Shown here one piece after another: positions 63,578-64,000 of a DNA stretch of 64,000 bases (within the stretch, counting starts at the first letter, position 1; every line of letters starts with the position of its first letter). The notes beneath the pieces were generated by a model. The model was not told where the DNA came from. It did not search any database and was given only the letters and a program-made list of their open reading frames with translations. This stretch comes from Agelas oroides (Eukaryota; Porifera; Demospongiae; Agelasida; Agelasidae). The position numbers and the translations under genes were made by a program. The stretch covers positions 1,057,441 through 1,121,440 of the forward strand of contig OX422191.1 in NCBI GenBank assembly GCA_949130485.1. Reading direction: 5' to 3'.

Positions 63578-64000
63578 CTGAAGAAGGTCAGGCAACAGAA
63601 ATAGGGGAGCTGCTTCACGTAATATATGCTTAGCTAAACTTACGTTATGTGAGAAAGAATTAAATTGAGAACTCCCTGTCAGGCTTGAACTGACACTCTA
63701 TATACAGTCTCACTGTACAACTATTAAGTTGCCTCTAACACTTAAAGTGCGCTTTTGGTTATATCAGCACTGCACAGTGTGTAGAAAGAGTGGAACAGGG
63801 AGGAGGTGGGTGGGGTATCGATGGGTGACAAGCACATGGCTGCTGCCAGCTTTGCTGTAGGAATGCTTTGGATGGCACTGGGTAGGCCAGTTCCCTCTTT
63901 ATGTTAGCTTTGAAAACACTATTTCTCACCTTGTAAGGACTTGATTTGTGGTACTGAAGGCAGTTTGGGATCTGAACCAATGTTTGCGATATAGCCAAAA
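63578..64000. other. intron, start of a fourth cassette
   Basis: Matches 29814-30240 and its copies. No exon before the window ends. Confidence 0.65.

Noticed and set aside
1-64000. CRISPR array
   Set aside because: The regularly spaced 84 bp sequences are exons with splice signals and protein constraint, and the spacers are shared introns, not unique.

Overview
The window is animal genomic DNA with no bacterial-style genes. Its one recognisable coding signal is on the minus strand: 48 short exons, each encoding one leucine-rich repeat (LRR) of the ribonuclease-inhibitor type found in NOD-like receptors (NLRs). Forty exons are exactly 84 nt; the others are 81, 90 or 93 nt (six of 93). All enter and leave in phase 2, have a GTGAGT or GTAAGT donor and a TGCAG or TTCAG acceptor, and have no internal stop. 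Spliced together they would give 4089 nt, or 1363 codons. No NACHT, CARD, DEATH or transmembrane exon was seen, so the effector part, if any, lies outside. The exon pattern plus heavy short-transposon load suggests an invertebrate with an expanded NLR family; a demosponge is my best guess, but this is an inference.

The array is built by duplication at three scales. (1) An exon plus about 0.88 kb of intron, about 0.96 kb in all, recurs with the same order of sub-segments (1-6.5 kb, 15.4-16.4 kb, 20.5-25.1 kb, 37.5-42.6 kb). (2) A cassette of about 7.84 kb with six intact LRR exons and one dead exon occurs at 29.7-37.5, 47.8-55.6 and 55.6-63.5 kb. The last two are in direct tandem, and 10.6-15.5 kb is a partial copy. 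(3) Blocks of 12-13 kb (about 25.2-37.5 and 42.8-55.6 kb) and of about 3.2 kb (about 1.0-4.2 and 39.4-42.6 kb) are duplicated.

Four exon classes recur. Class A has a DEGARELAAALQ core, class B DKGACALSAALQ, class C DELVCALVRELQ, and class D (93 nt) EGVCALVRVFQ. Read 5' to 3' on the minus strand, each cassette runs D, C, B, A, A, then a B-like exon beside a poly-G tract, then a dead exon. A phase-compatible exon with an acidic tail and a stop lies at 25520-25679, with a copy at 43066-43198. It may be a terminal or alternative last exon.

The introns are packed with non-autonomous DNA elements. There are two TA-flanked families recurring in the cassettes, single TA-flanked elements at 8.0-8.5 and 8.6-9.5 kb, and a 545-557 bp element with GGGGCGAGCC ends. 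There is also a 3.26 kb element with 18 bp inverted ends (7197-10453), foldback palindromes, and two copies of a LINE reverse-transcriptase fragment. No tRNA, rRNA, CRISPR array or complete transposase gene was recognised.
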